A stretch of 62,192 bases of DNA from Haloparvum sedimenti (GTDB lineage: Archaea; Halobacteriota; Halobacteria; Halobacteriales; Haloferacaceae). Location of the stretch: NCBI RefSeq assembly GCF_001462205.1, contig NZ_LKIR01000135.1, positions 44,015-106,206 of the forward strand, written 5' to 3'. Below the pieces are notes generated by a model. That model did no database searches and was not told where the DNA came from. It was given only the letters and a program-made list of their open reading frames with translations. The translations under genes and the position numbers were made by a program. Shown here one piece after another: positions 17,015 to 26,731 of the stretch (positions are counted from its first letter, which is position 1; each line of letters opens with the position of its first letter).

Positions 17015-19190
17015 GCAGATGAGCAAGGTGTCGGTGACGGGCTCGAAGCGCGTCATCGACGACGTGATCGAGACGGCCTATGAGCACCACAGCCTCCACG
17101 TCACCGACTACGACGGCCGCTACGAGGGGTTCCAGCCGGGCGGGTCCCTCGAGGGCGCCGAGGCGGTCAACGAGAAGCTCGTGACCGTCCGCTCGCTGGA
17201 GAGCATCCTCGACGTCGAGGACGCGGACGCCGACGGCCGGGCCGCGCTCGACGACGAGGAACTGGAGGCCGAGCTCGCCGACGTGCGCGAGCGCGTCAAC
17301 GACCTCAACGACCGCCGGGACGACCTCCGGACGGAGATCCGCGACCTCGAGGAGGAGGTCGCCGCCGTCGAGCCGTTCGCGGAGCTGGGGATCGAGCTGG
17401 ACCTCCTCCGCGGCTACGACGGACTCGAAGTGGTCGTCGGCCAGGCGTCCGCGGACGACGTGGAGTCCGCGGTCGCGTCGGCGTCCGGCATCGACGCCTT
17501 CGAGGTCTTCTCCGGCGGCGACACCGTGGCGGTCTTCGCCCGCCCCGCCGAGGAGGCCGACGAGGGCGTCCTGCAGGACGCGCTCGTGGGCGTCGACATC
17601 ACCTTCCTCGACGTGCCCGAGTCGGGCGCGGACCCCGAGAGCTACGTCACGGAGCGCGAACAGCGCATCCGCGAGCTGGAGTCGAAGCTCGACACCGTCG
17701 AGAGCGAGATCGAGGAGGTCAAGACCGAGGCGGCGAGCTTCCTCCTCCGCGCCGAGGAGCAGCTCACCATCGAGGCACAGAAGAAGGAGGCGCCGCTCTC
17801 GTTCGCGACGACGGAGAACGCGTTCGTCGCCGAAGGGTGGGTTCCGACGGAGATGTTCGACGATTTCGCGGCCGCGATAACCGACGCGGTCGGCGACCGC
17901 GCGGAGGTCGAGGAGCTCGAACGCGCCTCGTTCACGCCGGACGGCGACCACCACTCGGAGCCGGTCGCCGACGAGGGCGACGCCGAGCGCGAGGCGGCCA
18001 CGGACGGCGGCCACGCGACCGGTCCGCAGGACGAGCCGCCGGTCGTGCAGGACAACGGCGGCGCGGCCGGTCCCTTCGAGCTGCTCGTGCAGGGCTTCGG
18101 ACGGCCGAAGTACCGCGAGTTCGACCCGACGCTGCTCGTCTTCCTCACGTTCCCGGCGATGTTCGGGTTCATGATCGGCGACGTCGGGTACGGCGTCCTG
18201 TACGCCGCCATCGGCTACTTCATGTACTCCAACTACGAGGGCGCCTTCCGCGAACTGGGCGCCATCGCGATGTGGGCGGGCGGCTTCACGATCCTGTTCG
18301 GGATCTACTTCGGCATCGACGTGTTCGGCTACCACGCCTACCCGCTGTTCGGCCTCGACTGGCCGGTCGCCGGGAAGGGGCTCTCCCCGGCTGACCTCGA
18401 CTGGGCGCTGTCGTTCCTCGTCGTCAGCGTGCTGTTCGGGCTGGTCCACCTGAACGCGGGGTACGTCCTCTCGTTCGTGAACAACTACGAGCAGCACGAC
18501 CTCAAGCACGCGATGTACGAGAGCGCCTCGTGGCTGCTCCTGCTCAACGGCGCGTGGATCTGGATCTTCAGCCAGCACGTGCCGGGCCCGAAGCCCGACT
18601 TCCTGTTCGAGTCGGTGTCGATCCTCACCCTCGGCGCCGTCTCCTTCGCCGGGTTCCCGGTCGTCGTCGGCTACCTCGGCCTCGCGGCCGCGGCGCTCGG
18701 CTTCGTCCTGCTCGCGATCGGCGAGCCGGCGGAGCTGGCTGAAGTGCTCTCGCCCATCGTCAACGTCATCTCGTACGCGCGGATCATGGCGGTGCTGCTC
18801 GCGAAGGGCGGGATGGCTCTCGCGGTCAACCTGCTCGCGTTCGGCGCGTACATCGACGGCGGTGGCGACGGGAGCTTCCACTTCATCTTCACGCCGGAGT
18901 ACCTCTCGTACGTGCAGGAGCACTCCGTCGCGAACGGCGGGGAGTACGAACTCGTCTTCGCGGGACTGACGACCGCGTTCGAGCCGAGCCTCGTCGGCGT
19001 GCTCGCCCTGGTGGGCGGCATCGTCGTGGCGTTCATCGGCCACGTCGTCGTCCTGCTGCTCGGCGTCACGTCCGCCGGCATTCAGGCGGTGCGCCTCGAG
19101 TACGTCGAGTTCTTCGGCAAATTCTACGAGGGCGGCGGCAAGGCGTATCTCCCGTTCGGATACGACCGGCAGTACACCGCCGACGACTGA
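17001..19190 (+). CDS. atpI: A-type ATP synthase subunit a (I), membrane stator and ion channel
   Basis: The 729-aa product has a long soluble N-terminal half with coiled coils (about residues 95-140 and 210-250) and a C-terminal half with about seven or eight hydrophobic helices from residue ~375. The membrane half includes FGFMIGDVGYGVLYA and SYARIMAVLLAKGGMA, with the conserved arginine of the ion path in SYARI. This is the stator through which ions reach the c ring. The start may be ATG 17001, overlapping atpH, or ATG 17019 (MSKVSV); I keep the first. A 199-bp gap with an internal promoter separates it from atpK. Confidence 0.92.
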   Translation: MLRPEQMSKVSVTGSKRVIDDVIETAYEHHSLHVTDYDGRYEGFQPGGSLEGAEAVNEKLVTVRSLESILDVEDADADGRAALDDEELEAELADVRERVNDLNDRRDDLRTEIRDLEEEVAAVEPFAELGIELDLLRGYDGLEVVVGQASADDVESAVASASGIDAFEVFSGGDTVAVFARPAEEADEGVLQDALVGVDITFLDVPESGADPESYVTEREQRIRELESKLDTVESEIEEVKTEAASFLLRAEEQLTIEAQKKEAPLSFATTENAFVAEGWVPTEMFDDFAAAITDAVGDRAEVEELERASFTPDGDHHSEPVADEGDAEREAATDGGHATGPQDEPPVVQDNGGAAGPFELLVQGFGRPKYREFDPTLLVFLTFPAMFGFMIGDVGYGVLYAAIGYFMYSNYEGAFRELGAIAMWAGGFTILFGIYFGIDVFGYHAYPLFGLDWPVAGKGLSPADLDWALSFLVVSVLFGLVHLNAGYVLSFVNNYEQHDLKHAMYESASWLLLLNGAWIWIFSQHVPGPKPDFLFESVSILTLGAVSFAGFPVVVGYLGLAAAALGFVLLAIGEPAELAEVLSPIVNVISYARIMAVLLAKGGMALAVNLLAFGAYIDGGGDGSFHFIFTPEYLSYVQEHSVANGGEYELVFAGLTTAFEPSLVGVLALVGGIVVAFIGHVVVLLLGVTSAGIQAVRLEYVEFFGKFYEGGGKAYLPFGYDRQYTADD

Positions 19191-19326
19191 GCGCGGCGCC
19201 CTCGCTCGCCGGCCGCCGTTTCGCCTGAGCGCTTCGGTCCCGCGTCCCGTTGTCGGGACCGACGAACTTCCGTCAACCCCGGGTTTGCGGCTCAGTACCG
19301 CGGTTCTCGCCGATCGTTTTGGGAAG

Positions 19327-19334
19327 CTTTATGA
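19327..19334 (+). promoter_or_regulatory. Internal promoter before atpK
   Basis: CTTTATGA lies 56-63 nt before atpK, within the only long gap of the operon (19191-19389). A start near 19355 would give a leader of about 35 nt containing repeated CAACT. Nothing else is visible in the gap. Confidence 0.5.
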
Positions 19335-19389
19335 CCGTAGTGGCGGCAACTAGCAACTGTTCGGAGACGAGCAACTGCAACTACTACCA

Positions 19390-19644
19390 ATGCTTGAAGC
19401 TATCAGCGAATTCGGGAACGTCGCACAGTCGTCGACCGGCGGAACACTGACCGACCCCAGCGCCGCCGCAGCGCTCGCCGTCGGCCTCGCGGCGCTCGGG
19501 GCCGGGTACGCGGAGCGCGGCATCGGTTCGGCCGCCGTCGGCGCGATGGCGGAGGACGAGAGCCTCTTCGTTAACGGGCTCATCCTGACGGTCCTCCCCG
19601 AGACGATCGTTATCCTCGCGCTCGTCGTCGTCTTCATCGTCTGA
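19390..19644 (+). CDS. atpK: A-type ATP synthase subunit c (K), proteolipid
   Basis: The 84-aa product has two hydrophobic helices (about residues 24-50 and 60-84) joined by a polar loop with AMAEDESLF. The ion-binding carboxylate is Glu71 in TVLPETIVIL, in the second helix, and the glycine-rich first helix (GLAALGAGYAERGIGSAAVG) is typical. Multiple copies form the membrane rotor ring. The first ~20 residues are polar and could be removed or stay exposed. The gene has its own likely promoter, which would suit the higher copy number of this subunit. Confidence 0.93.
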   Translation: MLEAISEFGNVAQSSTGGTLTDPSAAAALAVGLAALGAGYAERGIGSAAVGAMAEDESLFVNGLILTVLPETIVILALVVVFIV

Positions 19645-19666
19645 GCGGCACCCCCTTTTCAAACCA

Positions 19667-20242
19667 ATGACCTTGGACACTGTCGTTGAGGACATTCGAG
19701 ACGAAGCCCGCGCGCGTGCGGAGGACATCCGTGGAGACGCCGAGGCGGAGGCCGACGAGATCATCGAGGCGGCCGAGGCCGACGCGGAGCGCATCCGCGA
19801 GGAGCGCCTCGACGAGGTCGAGCGCACCATCGAGCAGGAGCGGGAGCAGGAGCTCTCCTCCGCGAAGCTCGAGGCCAAACAGGAGCGGCTCGCCGCCCGG
19901 CGCGACGTCCTCTCGGACGTCCGCGACCGCGTCGAGGACGAGCTGGCCGAGCTCGAGGGCGACCGTCGCCGCGAGCTCACGGAGACGCTGCTGGAAGGCG
20001 CGCTCGCCGACTTCGAGGACGAGTCCGTCGAGGTGTACGGCAGCGCCGACGACCAGGAGCTGCTCGCGGACCTCTGTGCGGACCGCGACGCCACCGTCGC
20101 CGGCGAGATCGACTGCCTCGGCGGCGTCGTCGTGGAGAGCGACACCTCCCGCGTTCGCGTGAACAACACCTTCGACTCCGTCCTGGAGGAGGTCTGGGAC
20201 GACGAGTTGAAGCAGCTCTCGGAGCGACTGTTCGACCAATGA
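19667..20242 (+). CDS. atpE: A-type ATP synthase subunit E (peripheral stalk)
   Basis: The 191-aa product has a long N-terminal coiled coil (residues 1-95, Arg/Glu/Ala repeats such as EAEADEIIEAAEADAERIRE) and a compact C-terminal domain with the conserved GGVVVESDTSRVRVNNTFDSVL. Subunit E pairs with H to form the peripheral stalk. The stop overlaps the atpC start by 4 nt (ATGA), suggesting coupled translation. Confidence 0.93.
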   Translation: MTLDTVVEDIRDEARARAEDIRGDAEAEADEIIEAAEADAERIREERLDEVERTIEQEREQELSSAKLEAKQERLAARRDVLSDVRDRVEDELAELEGDRRRELTETLLEGALADFEDESVEVYGSADDQELLADLCADRDATVAGEIDCLGGVVVESDTSRVRVNNTFDSVLEEVWDDELKQLSERLFDQ

Positions 20243-21285
20243 GCGCCGCCGGCAGCTCGAACCCGGAGTACGTCGTCGCGCGGGTTCGCGCCCGCCGCGG
20301 CTCGCTGTACGGTGACGAGGAGTACCGCAAGCTGGTGCGGATGAGCCCCCCCGAGATCGCCCGCTTCATGGAGGAGTCCACCTACGAGGCGGAGATCAAC
20401 GCGCTGGGGAGCCGACACGGCGGCGTCGACCTGATCGAGTACGCGCTCAACGCCAACCTCGCCGACCAGTTCGAGGCCATCCTCGACTGGAGCGAGGGGC
20501 GCGTCTACGACCTGGTCGTGCGCTACCTCCGGAAGTTCGACGCGTGGAACGTCAAGACCGTCATTCGCGGGATCTACACGGACGCCGACACGGAGGACGT
20601 GGAGGTCGACCTCATCCGCGCCGGGTCGTTCGACGACCGGCGGATCCAGCGTCTGCTGGAGGCCGACTCCATCGAGGCGGTCGTCGAGATCCTCGAGGAC
20701 ACCATCTACGGCGAGCCGCTGGAGGCGGCCTACGCCGACTTCCAGGAGGCGGACGTGCTGGTGCCGCTGGAGAACGCGGTCGACCGCGCCTTCTACGACC
20801 ACCTGCTCGGGAGCCTCGGCGGCGACGAGCCGACCCGGCAGTACGAGCGGTTCCTGAAGGCCGAGGTCGACTTCCGGAACGCGCGTAACGCGCTCCGGCT
20901 CGCCCGCTCGGGCGCGGACCTCGATCCCGCCGACTACTTCATCGAGGGCGGCGAGCTGTTCGACCGCGCGACGCTGTCGCGGCTGGCCGCGAACCTCGAC
21001 GAACTCGTCACGTACATCGCCGACAGCACGTACGGCGACGACCTCGGCGACGCGCTGCGCGAGCTCGAGGAGGCGGACAGCCTCATCGCGTTCGAGCACG
21101 CGACCGACGCGGCGCTTCTGACGTACGGCGACCGCCTCGGGACGATCCACCCCGTCTCGGTGACCCCGATCATCTCGTACATTCTCGCCAAGGAGCGCGA
21201 GGTCGAGAACATCCGGGCCATCGCACGTGGGAAGGAGGCCGGGCTCGGGAGCGACGAGATCGAATCGGAGCTGGTGATACAATGA
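20239..21285 (+). CDS. atpC: A-type ATP synthase subunit C (central stalk/rotor socket)
   Basis: The 348-aa product has three similar helical units, typical of subunit C/d, with the conserved segments [19 protein letters not shown] at the start, [17 protein letters not shown] in the middle and [19 protein letters not shown] at the end. It links the central stalk to the c ring. ATGA overlaps occur at both ends of the gene (with atpE and atpF). Confidence 0.93.
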   Translation: MSAAGSSNPEYVVARVRARRGSLYGDEEYRKLVRMSPPEIARFMEESTYEAEINALGSRHGGVDLIEYALNANLADQFEAILDWSEGRVYDLVVRYLRKFDAWNVKTVIRGIYTDADTEDVEVDLIRAGSFDDRRIQRLLEADSIEAVVEILEDTIYGEPLEAAYADFQEADVLVPLENAVDRAFYDHLLGSLGGDEPTRQYERFLKAEVDFRNARNALRLARSGADLDPADYFIEGGELFDRATLSRLAANLDELVTYIADSTYGDDLGDALRELEEADSLIAFEHATDAALLTYGDRLGTIHPVSVTPIISYILAKEREVENIRAIARGKEAGLGSDEIESELVIQ

Positions 21286-21608
21286 GCCAGGAGATCGCCG
21301 TGATCGGCAGCCCGGACTTCACGACCGGCTTCCGGCTCGCCGGCGTCCGGAAGTTCCGCAACGTACCGGACGACGAGAAGGACGCGGCCCTCGACGACGC
21401 GGTCGAGGAGACGCTGTCCGACGAGGAGGTCGGCATCATCGTGATGCACGACGACGACCTCGACCACCTCTCGCGGGGCACCCGCGAGAGCGTCGAGGGG
21501 AGCATCGAGCCGGTCCTCGTGACGCTCGGCGCGGAAGGCGCCGGGAGCGGCGGGCTGCGCGACCAGATCAAGCGAGCCATCGGTATCGACCTGATGGAGG
21601 AAGACTAA
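21282..21608 (+). CDS. atpF: A-type ATP synthase subunit F (central stalk)
   Basis: The 108-aa product begins [18 protein letters not shown], the Rossmann-like start of subunit F, and has [15 protein letters not shown] in the middle. It binds subunit D and regulates rotation. The start overlaps the atpC stop (ATGA). A GGAGG within its last codons (about 21595-21600) lies 14 nt upstream of atpA and could serve as its ribosome-binding site. Confidence 0.93.
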   Translation: MSQEIAVIGSPDFTTGFRLAGVRKFRNVPDDEKDAALDDAVEETLSDEEVGIIVMHDDDLDHLSRGTRESVEGSIEPVLVTLGAEGAGSGGLRDQIKRAIGIDLMEED

Positions 21609-21613
21609 TACAT

Positions 21614-23386
21614 ATGAGTCAAGCAACAGGGACGGACACCACCGGAACCGGTGTCATCCAGAGCGTGAGCGGTCCCGTCGTGACCGCCCGCGATCTCGAC
21701 GCGCGCATGAACGACGTCGTCTACGTGGGCGACGAAGGCCTCATGGGCGAAGTGATCGAGATCGAGGGCAACATTACGACGGTGCAGGTGTACGAGGAAA
21801 CCTCGGGCGTCGCCCCCGGCGAACCCGTCGAGAACACGGGCGAGCCGCTGTCGGTCGACCTCGGTCCCGGCGTGCTGGACGCCATCTACGACGGCGTGCA
21901 GCGCCCGCTGGACGTGCTCGAGGAGAAGATGGGCAGCCCCTATCTCGACCGCGGCGTTGACGCGCCCGGCATCGACCTCGAGAAACAGTGGGAGTTCGAA
22001 CCGACCGTCGAGGTCGGCGACGAGGTCGGCCGCGGCGACGTGGTCGGAATCGTCGAGGAGACGGTCACCATCGACCACAAGGTGATGGTGCCGCCCAACG
22101 CCCTCGAGGAGGACGAGACCACCGAGGTCACGGCCATCGAGTCGGGCTCGTTCGACGTCACCGAGACGGTGGCCGAGCTCGCCAACGGCACGGACGTCTC
22201 GATGCATCAGGAGTGGCCCGTCCGCGAGCCGCGCCCCTCGGAGAACAAGAAGACGCCCCGGACGCCGCTCGTGTCCGGACAGCGCATCCTCGACGGCCTG
22301 TTCCCCATCGCGAAGGGCGGAACGGCCGCGATTCCGGGGCCGTTCGGCTCCGGGAAGACGGTCACCCAGCACCAGCTCGCGAAGTACGCCGACGCGGACA
22401 TTATCGTCTACGTCGGCTGTGGCGAGCGTGGCAACGAGATGACCGAGGTCATCGAGGACTTCCCAGAGCTGGAGGACCCGGCCAACGGCAACCCGCTGAT
22501 GGCCCGGACCTCGCTCATCGCGAACACCTCGAACATGCCCGTCGCGGCGCGTGAGTCCTGTATCTACACGGGGATCACGATCGCCGAGTACTACCGCGAC
22601 ATGGGCTACGACGTGGCGCTGATGGCCGACTCCACCTCGCGGTGGGCGGAGGCCATGCGCGAGATCTCCTCGCGGCTGGAGGAGATGCCCGGCGAGGAGG
22701 GGTACCCCGCGTACCTCGCCGCCCGGCTCGCGCAGTTCTACGAGCGTGCCGGCTACTTCGAGAACGTCAACGGGACGGAGGGGTCCGTCTCGGCGATCGG
22801 CGCGGTGTCGCCGCCCGGCGGCGACTTCTCCGAGCCGGTCACCCAGAACACCCTGCGTATCGTGAAGACGTTCTGGGCGCTTGACGCGGACCTGGCGGAG
22901 CGCCGCCACTTCCCGTCGATCAACTGGAACGAGTCCTACTCGCTGTACAAAGACCAGCTCGACCCGTGGTTCCAGGAGCACGTCGAGGAGGACTGGCCCG
23001 AGAAGCGGCAGTGGGCCGTCGACATCCTCGACGAGGAGACGGAGCTCCAGGAGATCGTCCAGCTCGTCGGGAAGGACGCCCTGCCTGAGGACCAGCAGCT
23101 CACCCTCGAAATCGCTCGCTACCTGCGGGAGGCGTACCTCCAGCAGAACGCGTTCCACCCGGTAGACACGTTCTGTCCCCCGGAGAAGACGTACCTCATG
23201 CTGACGACGATCAAGACGCTTCACGACGAGGCGTTCGACGCGCTCGAAGCGGGCGTCCCGGTCGAGGACCTCGTCAACACCGAGGCTGCTCCCCGGATCA
23301 ACCGGATCGGCGTCCAGGAGGAGTACGAGGAGTACGTCGAAGAGCTCAAAGCGGACATCACCGAGGAACTCCGGAGCCTCTACTAA
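21614..23386 (+). CDS. atpA: A-type ATP synthase catalytic subunit A
   Basis: The 590-aa product is the catalytic ATPase subunit. It has a beta-barrel N-terminus, the non-homologous insert (about residues 110-190), the Walker A GPFGSGKT (242-249), the signature [14 protein letters not shown] and a helical C-terminus. It hydrolyses or makes ATP in alternation with subunit B. No intein is present in the P-loop, a site invaded in some other archaea. Only one base separates its stop from the atpB start. Confidence 0.96.
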   Translation: MSQATGTDTTGTGVIQSVSGPVVTARDLDARMNDVVYVGDEGLMGEVIEIEGNITTVQVYEETSGVAPGEPVENTGEPLSVDLGPGVLDAIYDGVQRPLDVLEEKMGSPYLDRGVDAPGIDLEKQWEFEPTVEVGDEVGRGDVVGIVEETVTIDHKVMVPPNALEEDETTEVTAIESGSFDVTETVAELANGTDVSMHQEWPVREPRPSENKKTPRTPLVSGQRILDGLFPIAKGGTAAIPGPFGSGKTVTQHQLAKYADADIIVYVGCGERGNEMTEVIEDFPELEDPANGNPLMARTSLIANTSNMPVAARESCIYTGITIAEYYRDMGYDVALMADSTSRWAEAMREISSRLEEMPGEEGYPAYLAARLAQFYERAGYFENVNGTEGSVSAIGAVSPPGGDFSEPVTQNTLRIVKTFWALDADLAERRHFPSINWNESYSLYKDQLDPWFQEHVEEDWPEKRQWAVDILDEETELQEIVQLVGKDALPEDQQLTLEIARYLREAYLQQNAFHPVDTFCPPEKTYLMLTTIKTLHDEAFDALEAGVPVEDLVNTEAAPRINRIGVQEEYEEYVEELKADITEELRSLY

Positions 23387-23387
23387 C

Positions 23388-24809
23388 ATGAAAGAGTACC
23401 AAACTATCACCGAGATCAGCGGCCCGCTGGTGTACGCCGAGGTCGACGAAGCGATCGGCTACGACGAGATCGTCGAGATCGAGACGGACCAGGGGGAGAC
23501 ACTGCGCGGACAGGTGCTCGAATCCTCGGAGGGCGTCGTCGCCATCCAGGTGTTCGAGGGCACCTCCGGCATCGACCGCAACGCCTCCGTCCGCTTCCTG
23601 GACGAGACGATGAAGATGCCCGTGACCGAGGACCTGCTCGGGCGGGTCCTCGACGGCTCCGGCCGCCCGATCGACGACGGCCCGGAGATCGTCCCCGAGG
23701 AGCGACAGGACATCGTCGGTGCAGCAATCAACCCGTACTCCCGGGAGTACCCCGAGGAGTTCATCGAGACCGGCGTCTCCGGCATCGACGGCATGAACAC
23801 GCTCGTCCGCGGCCAGAAGCTCCCGATCTTCTCCAGCTCAGGGCAGCCGCACAACGAGCTCGCGATGCAGATCGCCCGGCAGGCCAGCGTGCCCGAAGAG
23901 GAGGAGGGCGACGACGAGGAGAGTTCGGAGTTCGCCGTCATCTTCGGCGCGATGGGGATCACCCAGGAGGAGGCCAACGAGTTCATGGAGGACTTCGAGC
24001 GCACCGGTGCTCTGGAGCGCTCGGTCGTCTTCATGAACCTCGCGGACGACCCCGCGGTCGAGCGGACGGTCACCCCGCGGATGGTGCTCACCACGGCCGA
24101 GTACCTCGCCTTCGAGAAGGATTACCACGTCCTCGTCATCCTGACGGACATGACCAACTACTGCGAGGCGCTCCGTGAGATCGGCGCGGCTCGCGAGGAG
24201 GTTCCGGGCCGTCGTGGCTACCCCGGATACATGTACACCGACCTGGCGCAGCTGTACGAGCGCGCCGGACGGATTCAGGGTCGAGAGGGGTCGGTCACCC
24301 AGATCCCGATCCTCACGATGCCGGGCGACGACGACACCCACCCGATCCCGGACCTGACTGGCTACATCACGGAGGGGCAGATCTACGTCGACCCCGACCT
24401 GAACAGTCAGGGGCTCCAGCCGCCGATCAACGTCCTCCCCAGCCTGTCGCGGCTGATGGACGACGGCATCGGCGAGGGACTCACCCGAGAGGACCACGCC
24501 GACGTGAAAGACCAGATGTTCGCGGCGTACGCGGAGGGCGAGGACCTCCGTGACCTCGTGAACATCGTCGGGCGCGAGGCGCTCTCGGAGCTCGACAACA
24601 AGTACCTCGACTTCGCGGACGCCTTCGAATCGGAGTTCATCGACCAGGGCTTCGACCAGAACCGCGACATCGACGAGACGCTGGAGATCGGCTGGGACCT
24701 GCTCTCGATGCTCCCGAAGGAAGCCCTCAACCGGATCGACGAGGAGTTCATCGAGACGTACTACCGCGAGGACGACTCCGAGCGGGAAGTCGTCGAAGCG
24801 GCCGACTGA
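23388..24809 (+). CDS. atpB: A-type ATP synthase regulatory subunit B
   Basis: The 473-aa product resembles subunit A but lacks a working P-loop: the corresponding segment is [18 protein letters not shown], as in all B subunits. It has [13 protein letters not shown] and the acidic C-terminus. It forms the non-catalytic nucleotide-binding sites of the head. It is the last gene of this operon, and a terminator-like T-tract follows. In many haloarchaea subunit D (central axle) comes next; here it does not. Confidence 0.96.
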   Translation: MKEYQTITEISGPLVYAEVDEAIGYDEIVEIETDQGETLRGQVLESSEGVVAIQVFEGTSGIDRNASVRFLDETMKMPVTEDLLGRVLDGSGRPIDDGPEIVPEERQDIVGAAINPYSREYPEEFIETGVSGIDGMNTLVRGQKLPIFSSSGQPHNELAMQIARQASVPEEEEGDDEESSEFAVIFGAMGITQEEANEFMEDFERTGALERSVVFMNLADDPAVERTVTPRMVLTTAEYLAFEKDYHVLVILTDMTNYCEALREIGAAREEVPGRRGYPGYMYTDLAQLYERAGRIQGREGSVTQIPILTMPGDDDTHPIPDLTGYITEGQIYVDPDLNSQGLQPPINVLPSLSRLMDDGIGEGLTREDHADVKDQMFAAYAEGEDLRDLVNIVGREALSELDNKYLDFADAFESEFIDQGFDQNRDIDETLEIGWDLLSMLPKEALNRIDEEFIETYYREDDSEREVVEAAD

Positions 24810-24820
24810 GGCCGCCGGAA

Positions 24821-24837
24821 CTTTTCGGTTCTTTTTG
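24821..24837 (+). terminator. Terminator of the atp operon
   Basis: CTTTTCGG and CTTTTTG, two oligo-T runs within 17 nt, follow the atpB stop directly. Confidence 0.6.
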
Positions 24838-24905
24838 CGGGACTCGTCTGGCTGTCCAGCGGCCGCGCCGCGTCGACGGTCCGGTTCGTCGTCCCGCGTC
24901 CCGAT

Positions 24906-25415
24906 TCAGCGGTCCAGCACGTGGTGGGTCACCGCGTCGGCGCCCTCGCGGTCGGTGTCGATCGTCGCGATCCGGAAGGCGTCGTCCGCGCCCGCGACCG
25001 GGATGGGGAGCCCGCCGGGGTTGATGCGGACCGTCCCGCCGCGCTCCTCAACGCCGTGCGCGTGCGTGTGTCCGTGACAGACGAAGTCGTGGTCGCCGCA
25101 GTCGACCAGCGCGTCGACGAGCGTCCCGCTCGTGCCGTGGTAGACCGCGACGGAGCGCCCGCCGAAGTCGAGTTCGGCCGCCTCGCCGTGGTACTCGCCG
25201 AACGCCTCGACGGTCGACTCGACGGCCCACTCGCCGTCGTTGTTGCCGCGGACGGCGTGGAACGCCCAGTCGCCCTCGAACGGGGCGACCGAGAAGGGGG
25301 CCACGAAGTCGCCGCAGTGGACGACGGCGTCGACGTCCTCCCGTTCGAACAGGTCGACCGCGGCTGCGACGGCGTCCAGGTCGTCGTGCGTGTCGGAGAC
25401 GATACCGATCTTCAT
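24906..25415 (-). CDS. YfcE/MJ0936-type metallophosphoesterase
   Basis: From ATG 25415 the product is 169 aa and shows all calcineurin-like motifs in order: SDTHDD, VVHCGDF, VRGNND, VCHGHTH and INPGG. These place two metal ions for phosphodiester or phosphomonoester hydrolysis; the natural substrate is unknown. An in-frame ATG nine codons earlier is unlikely. It is convergent with the atp operon. A second, different member of the family lies at 59326-59847. Confidence 0.88.
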   Translation of the reverse strand: MKIGIVSDTHDDLDAVAAAVDLFEREDVDAVVHCGDFVAPFSVAPFEGDWAFHAVRGNNDGEWAVESTVEAFGEYHGEAAELDFGGRSVAVYHGTSGTLVDALVDCGDHDFVCHGHTHAHGVEERGGTVRINPGGLPIPVAGADDAFRIATIDTDREGADAVTHHVLDR

Positions 25416-25581
25416 GCGCGGCGGTTCGCGGGCGGCCGACAAAAGTGTCGGCCGAACGCCGGCGTTCGGAGGGACGCCGGCGTCCGACGTGCGCGCTCGT
25501 GGTCGCTCCGCGCCGCGTTCCCGTTCGCTGGGAGCCCGCGTCCCGGTTTAAGCGCCGGCTCGGCGTAGACTGAGACGAGCC

Positions 25582-26148
25582 ATGACCACGACGCCCACCT
25601 CCACGGCGGACCGGTCGGCAGACCCCACGGCGGAGCGGTCGCCCGCTCCCGCCCCCTCGCCGCGCGGTCCACGGTTCGTCGACAAGCTCGGCGTCCGATG
25701 GCGGATCCGGGCCGCGGACGGCGACGACCGTGACGCGCTCGCGGCGATGTACGCCGACTTCGGGACCGCCGACCGCGCGCAGGGGCTCCCGCCGGTCACC
25801 GAGTCGCGGACGGTGCGCTGGCTCGACGACCTCTTCGAGCGCGGCTGGAACGTCGTCGCGGAGGGGGAGGCCGGGGTCGTCGGTCACGCCACGCTGACGC
25901 CGACCGACGCCGACGAGCCGGAGCTCGCGGTGTTCGTCCACCCCGCGTATCAGGACCGCGGACTCGGGACGGAGCTGTGCCGCCATATCGTCGCCCGCGC
26001 CGCCGCCACCGACCGGGACGCGGTCGTCCTCACCGTCGAGCGCCGCAACCGGGCCGCGCTCTCGGTGTACCGCGGCCTCGGCTTCGAGACCGTCGAGGGG
26101 GAGCGCGGCGACCTCTGGATGCGCCTGCCGCTCGCGGGCGACTCGTAG
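25582..26148 (+). CDS. GNAT-family N-acetyltransferase
   Basis: The 188-aa product has a disordered N-terminal ~35 residues (Thr/Ala/Pro/Ser-rich), then a GNAT fold. It has RIRAADGDDRDALAAMYADFG, the strand LAVFVHPAYQDRGLGTELCRHIV containing the acetyl-CoA-binding Q/R-x-x-G-x-G loop, and VERRNRAALSVYRGLGFE at the end. It transfers an acetyl group from acetyl-CoA to an unknown amine. Its 3' side faces repeat element B. Confidence 0.85.
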   Translation: MTTTPTSTADRSADPTAERSPAPAPSPRGPRFVDKLGVRWRIRAADGDDRDALAAMYADFGTADRAQGLPPVTESRTVRWLDDLFERGWNVVAEGEAGVVGHATLTPTDADEPELAVFVHPAYQDRGLGTELCRHIVARAAATDRDAVVLTVERRNRAALSVYRGLGFETVEGERGDLWMRLPLAGDS

Positions 26149-26275
26149 TGCTCCGCGGACGGTCTCGGGATTTCTGAGGTCTGGTGGCGGAGACGGCCGA
26201 TCGCGCGAGCATCGCCCGGTTCGAACGCTCCCTCAGACAGAACGTGTTCCGTCGCCGATCCGCCTGCTCTGAACA

Positions 26276-26450
26276 GGACCACCCAGAAAGCCCCAGCCGG
26301 CTCTCCCTGCTACTGATCTAGATCTGTTGCAGATCCTGCTACGCTGGACAGCAGCACCCAGAAAGCCCCAGCCGGCTCTCCCTGCTACTGATCTAGATCT
26401 GTTGCAGATCCTGCTACGCTGGACAGCAGCACCCAGAAAGCCCCAGCCGG
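26276..26450. repeat. 75-bp tandem repeat at the end of element B
   Basis: The segment starting ACCCAGAAAGCCCCAGCCGG occurs at 26281, 26356 and 26431: two full 75-bp units and a partial third. Each contains a GATCTAGATC palindrome and GATCCTGCTACGCTGG. Seventy-five is a multiple of three, so the minus-strand frame through it stays open, but no other sign of coding is present. Confidence 0.85.
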
Positions 26451-26715
26451 CTCGACCGGCCGCGACACACTCTGCGCTCCTCGCTCTCCGCACAGCCCGC
26501 TGCGGTGCTTGAGGCGCCGGGGCCGGATCGAGCCGGCTGCCCCTTTCAGTCCCACCCCGCACAGCACCGCAACCGCCCCGCACAGCACCGCAACCGCACC
26601 GCAGCCTCACACCTCCCCAGCCTCGGTGGTGGCGCGGCCGCGAACCGCACCGCACAGCAGGCGGCCGCGCCACCGCCTCCCTCGCGCGCGTTCCTCGCGC
26701 GCGCCGACCGCCTGA
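26276..26715 (-). repeat. Dispersed structured intergenic element, copy B
   Basis: Minus-strand copy of the family of copies A and C, shorter in the middle. On the minus strand it reads CGGTCGGCGCGCGCGAGGAA, then a perfect 14-bp hairpin (26628-26641 with 26661-26674), GTGAGGCTG, a 22-bp tandem of GCGGTTGCGG/TGCTGTGC, GGGACTGAAAGGGGCAG, the first inverted-repeat unit (26521-26539), GGAGAGCGAGGAGCGCAG, the second inverted-repeat unit (26444-26461) and the GGGGCTTTCTGGGTG tail. The central CTCCAGCGT stem of A and C is missing. It fills the 583-bp gap between the convergent GNAT and pgk genes; 26149-26275 shows nothing recognisable. Confidence 0.75.
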
Positions 26716-26731
26716 TCGGCCGGATCTCAGG

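Noticed and set aside
16740-19043. 767-aa open frame antisense to atpI
   Set aside because: In GC-rich haloarchaeal DNA with C/G third positions the opposite strand stays open; the translation is Arg/His/Glu-rich without motifs, and atpI is clearly real.
21614-23386. Intein in atpA
   Set aside because: The P-loop [13 protein letters not shown] and other motifs are uninterrupted and the length is normal.
26276-26450. Possible CRISPR array
   Set aside because: The 75-bp units are contiguous and identical throughout; there are no short repeats separated by unique spacers and no cas genes.
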